Shown here one piece after another: positions 22,771 through 25,591 of a stretch of DNA of 25,591 nt. The stretch spans positions 1 through 25,591 of the IMG/VR virus record IMGVR_UViG_3300021197_001570. One strand, 5' to 3'. Source of the stretch: a virus. The position numbers and the translations under genes are program-made. The notes under the pieces are model-generated. The model saw only the letters and a list, made by a program, of their open reading frames with translations. It was not told the origin of the DNA and did no database searches. Positions within the stretch are counted from its first letter, which is position 1, and the number at the start of each line of letters is the position of its first letter.

Positions 22771-23108
22771 TAGGTTTCAAATACCTGAACGAAAGTAGCG
22801 ATGACTTCAGCTCGATCAACGAAGGAAATCGTCTTTGTCCATTCCTGGCAAACGAATTTACTGCTGGATGCTTCGCCTGGTGGCGTGTAGCTAAAACTTT
22901 CGACGCCACCACGCGCATCTAGGAATGCTTCGATGGTGTCGGCTTCCGTCTCAGATATTCGGAACGTCAGGTTATAGATCTTGGGATTCTGGTTAATGCC
23001 AAACGTTGCTCGCTGGCTATAACCACTCCCAAACTGAATTGAGCGCACCGCTGGCGCACTTTGCTTTGTCATCCCTGGTGCGGGATCAAAATCGGGGAAG
23101 GTACTCAT
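22770..23108 (-). CDS. M: Minor tail protein M homologue
   Basis: A 112-residue protein, close to the lambda gpM length (109). Motifs are PAVRSIQFGSGYSQRATFGI, NQNPKIYNLTFRISETEADT, IEAFLDARGGVESFSYTPPG, and FVCQEWTKTISFVDRAEVI, matching the minor tail protein M pattern (FG.GY.QR...G......L.F...E...I..FL...GG...F...PP). It sits directly after the tape measure gene with TAATG overlap, as in lambda. The protein helps tail tip assembly around the tape measure. Confident. Confidence 0.9.
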   Translation of the reverse strand: MSTFPDFDPAPGMTKQSAPAVRSIQFGSGYSQRATFGINQNPKIYNLTFRISETEADTIEAFLDARGGVESFSYTPPGEASSSKFVCQEWTKTISFVDRAEVIATFVQVFET

Positions 23109-25438
23109 TAGCTAGACAATAAGCCTCCAGGTCGTTGTTGCTTGATCAATTCTGCCTGCACAGCCGCTCCAATCAACCCTCCGAGCTGTTTACCGGCACC
23201 ACTGTCACCTGAAGCGGAACTGCCTTTGGCATCGACGTTGACGACAACGTTTGTCGCACCACCACCGCCAAGTTTGTTGTTTGGAACGATTGTGCCAGAA
23301 GTGTTTGGAACGAATAGCTCAGGCCCGCGCTCACCCACGATTGAAGGCTTGCCAACTGGCGGGCGGCCTCCATCTGCAAATCCTGTAAGACCGCTAAACA
23401 GGCTAGACCCGGTGCCCTTGAGAGCAGTATTGACACCAAGTTGCAAAAGGATGCTTGCAACGTTACGAAGCGTGTTTGCGGCAGCGTCCGCAAGAGATTT
23501 AGTTTGGTCTACTGCAGCACTGAGGGTATCAACAACACCGCTAGCAATGCTTTGACCAATTTGGTCATAAATTTTTTGCATTTTGTCTGCAATAGCAGCT
23601 TGCTCTTTTAGTTGAGCGTTGCCTCTAATTAGACTTTCAACTCTTGCTGCGTCTCCCTTTTCTAGCCCTTCGGTTTTTTCAGCAATCTCTTGCGTCAACC
23701 TAACTTCATCCTCCCTGCCATCTAACTTGGCCTGTATCAAAGCTCCTTCATTCTCTAAGTTTCCAACAAGCTCTTCTACTTTTTTCGCTTCTTGGGCTTT
23801 AGCTTGCGCTGCTTTGCTGTCGATGTTTTGAATCTTTTGCGCTGCGTCAACTCTAGAGATAGCAATCTCTTTAGCCTCTACTTCTGCCTTAAGGCCTTTT
23901 GTTTTAATTTTATCTATATCAGCGGCAAGGACTTCTCTAACTTTTTCTTTTTCAAGAAGAGTCTGAGTTACCTTGTCCTCATCAAGCACTGCTTGTGCAA
24001 TTTGTTTATTAAGAACGAGCAGTTTTTCTTTTAGACCAAGCTCAATGTCCAGGCTTGGAAGACGATCTTTTTTAGTACGTCCGCCACTGATTGAAAAGTC
24101 TCTTTGGTCTTGTTTTGTGATCGGGAGCGGCTTGGCAGTAACTTGGAATGGGGCTTCACCCAAAGCTTGCGTCCGGGCTTCAGTCTTACTTAACCCTCCA
24201 GCACCTTTGAATCCCCTACGTTTCCTTTTCTCGGTTATTCCGGAGTCGTCACCCGCCACTAACTCAGCAATTCGAGCGTCCAGCGCCGCTGCGCCATCCG
24301 CTCCAAGGTCTGCCTTTCGAGCCTCAACTTGTTGTTGTACCGTAATGCCACCAAGAGCTTCATTGACAACTTCTAAGAAGGCATTAAGTGGGCCAGAAAT
24401 CAACCTAAATAACTGCACAGTCAGTAAGTTCCAAAGCCTTGTTGTTTCTTTTGTTGTATCGCCTAAGTCCTGCAATGCCTTGACGCCTTCATTACCAATT
24501 GCATTTGCCATTTCCTTGCCAAGATGTGCCGCTAACTCCTCTACTTGCCCCAGATTCTCCAATTCAACAGCACGCTCTTTTGCTGCATCGGTGCTAAACA
24601 AAGATTTTTCACGCATTAACTCCAACGCACCACTGGTTGAGTTCAACGCTTGGCCAACCTTTGCCGCTTCTTTCGCGAATGCTTCGACCTGTGCAGTAAT
24701 TGCGCTGGCAGCGATTGATCCGCCTAAGCCACCTGCCGCTCCACCAATACCACCTGCTAATGCCTGGAGCGGGCCTCCGCCAAACAACAGTGGGAAGCCA
24801 GCGCCTGTAAGGATGTCTCGTCTTCTGGTCTCACTTCTTCTTGCAGCGTCTCGCCTCCTGCTTCTTGCCGAGGCGATAGCTTCTTTATCTAAACGCTCTT
24901 GTTTTCTCTTTTCTTCTGTTATTTGTTTTTCATAGTATGTTCTTTTTTGTAGCTCTGCCTCCAAAGTTCCTAACTCTGTTGCAGGGCCAATAGCAAGACC
25001 TTCTGCTTGTCGCGCAGCCTGAAGCAGCCCTTGATATCTTTTTTGTAACTCTCCGGCCTTCCCTTCGGCTTTTGCAAACGCTGAAGCTAGTTCCCGAACT
25101 TCTGCATTTTGAGACTCTAAAAGAGTCTTTCCTGCTTTTAATTTGTCAATTTTAACGTTTGCAAGAATTTCGCTAAAAGCAGACGCTTGGCTTGATGCGC
25201 CAGCAAAAGTTGCTGAAATTCCGGCTATAGAATTATTTGCTAACTTCGCTTTCTTGATAACCTCCGTCATTGCGGTCCTGACCGCATCCGCCCCAGAACC
25301 AGAGCCTGGAGCAAGAAGATTGATTGGTTTTAATTGTTTAATTAAACTGTTAAGCCTGCCTACAGTCGCAACCGTTCTTTCAAGACTTTTCTGATTCTGG
25401 ACGTTTACAACAATATTTGCGCTATACGAGGAAGTCAC
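23108..25438 (-). CDS. H: Tail tape measure protein
   Basis: A 776-residue protein. It is mainly helical with heptad patterns, from residue about 100 to 200 and about 440 to 620 (Lys/Glu-rich, no Cys). A hydrophobic Gly/Ala-rich stretch lies at about 209-246 (ILTGAGFPLLFGGGPLQALA followed by GGIGGAAGG). A conserved C-terminal motif sits at about 686-711 (GFADGGRPPVGKPSIVGERG, then PELFVP), common in tape measure proteins of the lambda and HK97 tail types. It sets the tail length and enters the cell with DNA. If the usual 0.15 nm per residue applies, the tail would be near 115 nm; this is inference. M follows with TAATG overlap. The region before it (25439-25468) is a 30-base gap. Confidence 0.9.
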   Translation of the reverse strand: MTSSYSANIVVNVQNQKSLERTVATVGRLNSLIKQLKPINLLAPGSGSGADAVRTAMTEVIKKAKLANNSIAGISATFAGASSQASAFSEILANVKIDKLKAGKTLLESQNAEVRELASAFAKAEGKAGELQKRYQGLLQAARQAEGLAIGPATELGTLEAELQKRTYYEKQITEEKRKQERLDKEAIASARSRRRDAARRSETRRRDILTGAGFPLLFGGGPLQALAGGIGGAAGGLGGSIAASAITAQVEAFAKEAAKVGQALNSTSGALELMREKSLFSTDAAKERAVELENLGQVEELAAHLGKEMANAIGNEGVKALQDLGDTTKETTRLWNLLTVQLFRLISGPLNAFLEVVNEALGGITVQQQVEARKADLGADGAAALDARIAELVAGDDSGITEKRKRRGFKGAGGLSKTEARTQALGEAPFQVTAKPLPITKQDQRDFSISGGRTKKDRLPSLDIELGLKEKLLVLNKQIAQAVLDEDKVTQTLLEKEKVREVLAADIDKIKTKGLKAEVEAKEIAISRVDAAQKIQNIDSKAAQAKAQEAKKVEELVGNLENEGALIQAKLDGREDEVRLTQEIAEKTEGLEKGDAARVESLIRGNAQLKEQAAIADKMQKIYDQIGQSIASGVVDTLSAAVDQTKSLADAAANTLRNVASILLQLGVNTALKGTGSSLFSGLTGFADGGRPPVGKPSIVGERGPELFVPNTSGTIVPNNKLGGGGATNVVVNVDAKGSSASGDSGAGKQLGGLIGAAVQAELIKQQRPGGLLSS

Positions 25439-25468
25439 GCGGCAAAACTCACGACCTGTCGTAACACT

Positions 25469-25591
25469 CTACCTGCGCCTACGGGCCTTTGCTAATTCCT
25501 TCTCCTGCTCTTCGTTCAAAATTTTAAAATACGCGCTCCAACCCAAAACCTCTTCTGCTGTCATCGTTGACCGTAGCTCCGACAAGCTCAT
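25469..25591 (-). CDS. Possible tail assembly chaperone end (T-like), reaching the window edge
   Basis: A 40-codon frame starts at an ATG in the last three bases of the window (product MSLSELRSTMTAEEVLGWSA followed by YFKILNEEQEKELAKARRRR). The frame may begin further upstream. Position directly before the tape measure gene and the pattern MTAEEVLGWSAYF fit the T part of a lambda-type G/GT chaperone or a short gpT-like gene. If it is the T part, it would be made by a programmed ribosomal frameshift outside this window. The Arg-rich C-terminus is typical. It is partial or complete depending on sequence not shown. Confidence 0.5.
   Translation of the reverse strand: MSLSELRSTMTAEEVLGWSAYFKILNEEQEKELAKARRRR

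Noticed and set aside
23973-24935. 320-codon plus-strand frame antisense to the tape measure gene
   Set aside because: Ser/Ala/Pro-rich antisense shadow of a helical Lys/Glu/Ala-rich gene; no ribosome site or domain.
1-25591. tRNA genes, CRISPR arrays, insertion sequences, integrase/attachment sites, photosynthesis auxiliary genes
   Set aside because: Looked for and not seen; no cloverleaf, regular spaced repeats, transposase or integrase motifs, or psbA/hli-like products.

Overview
The window looks like part of the genome of a tailed phage (or a prophage of that type) infecting a marine picocyanobacterium such as Synechococcus or Prochlorococcus. The host inference rests on protein families I recognise from cyanophages: several secreted proteins, the fibre modules, and the HSGMGG-type domain in the tail-tip protein. 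The tail genes are of the long, non-contractile lambda type: tape measure, M, L, a split K, I and J, in lambda order. I see no integrase, repressor of lambda/P22 type, photosynthesis gene, tRNA or CRISPR array, so lifestyle cannot be decided from this window.

Layout. (1) Positions 1-2899, plus strand: the 3' part of a primase/RecA-like ATPase replication gene whose tail overlaps a cluster of eight GTTGGGACAC-like iteron repeats (candidate origin). Small genes follow, tightly packed, two of them probable ribbon-helix-helix DNA-binding proteins. A tandem GTAACAT repeat sits just before the second one. (2) 2896-4431, minus strand: small proteins, a membrane-anchored C39-like cysteine peptidase that is the best lysin candidate, and a small membrane/coiled-coil protein. 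(3) 4455-6362, plus strand: a holin-like protein with two membrane segments and three consecutive secreted proteins, joined by 4-base ATGA overlaps. (4) 6283-8089, minus strand: cyanophage-type membrane/secreted proteins, including a small outer-membrane-like protein followed by a clear intrinsic terminator (7301-7335), and a 34-residue one-helix microprotein. (5) 8086-15786, minus strand: about nine fibre/adhesin or fibre-accessory genes, including a glycine-rich adhesin, a duplicated 647-residue protein and an S74-chaperone-tipped fibre. (6) 15786-25591, minus strand: tail tip and tail tube assembly genes J, I, K (two genes), L, M, tape measure, and a 40-codon reading frame reaching the window edge that may be the end of a tail assembly chaperone.

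Minus-strand transcription appears to run from the right edge to about 6283 as one long late operon: tail morphogenesis first, then host-recognition fibres, then envelope-directed proteins. Most junctions are ATGA or TAATG overlaps, suggesting translational coupling. The window has essentially no intergenic DNA; no gap exceeds about 110 bases. The most notable points are the iteron cluster in the replication gene tail, a predicted copper-site (cupredoxin-like) domain in J, the combination of a lambda-like tail with a secreted-protein cassette I associate with T4-like cyanophages, and several very small genes. All family assignments are from reading the sequence and memory of the families; no database search was run.
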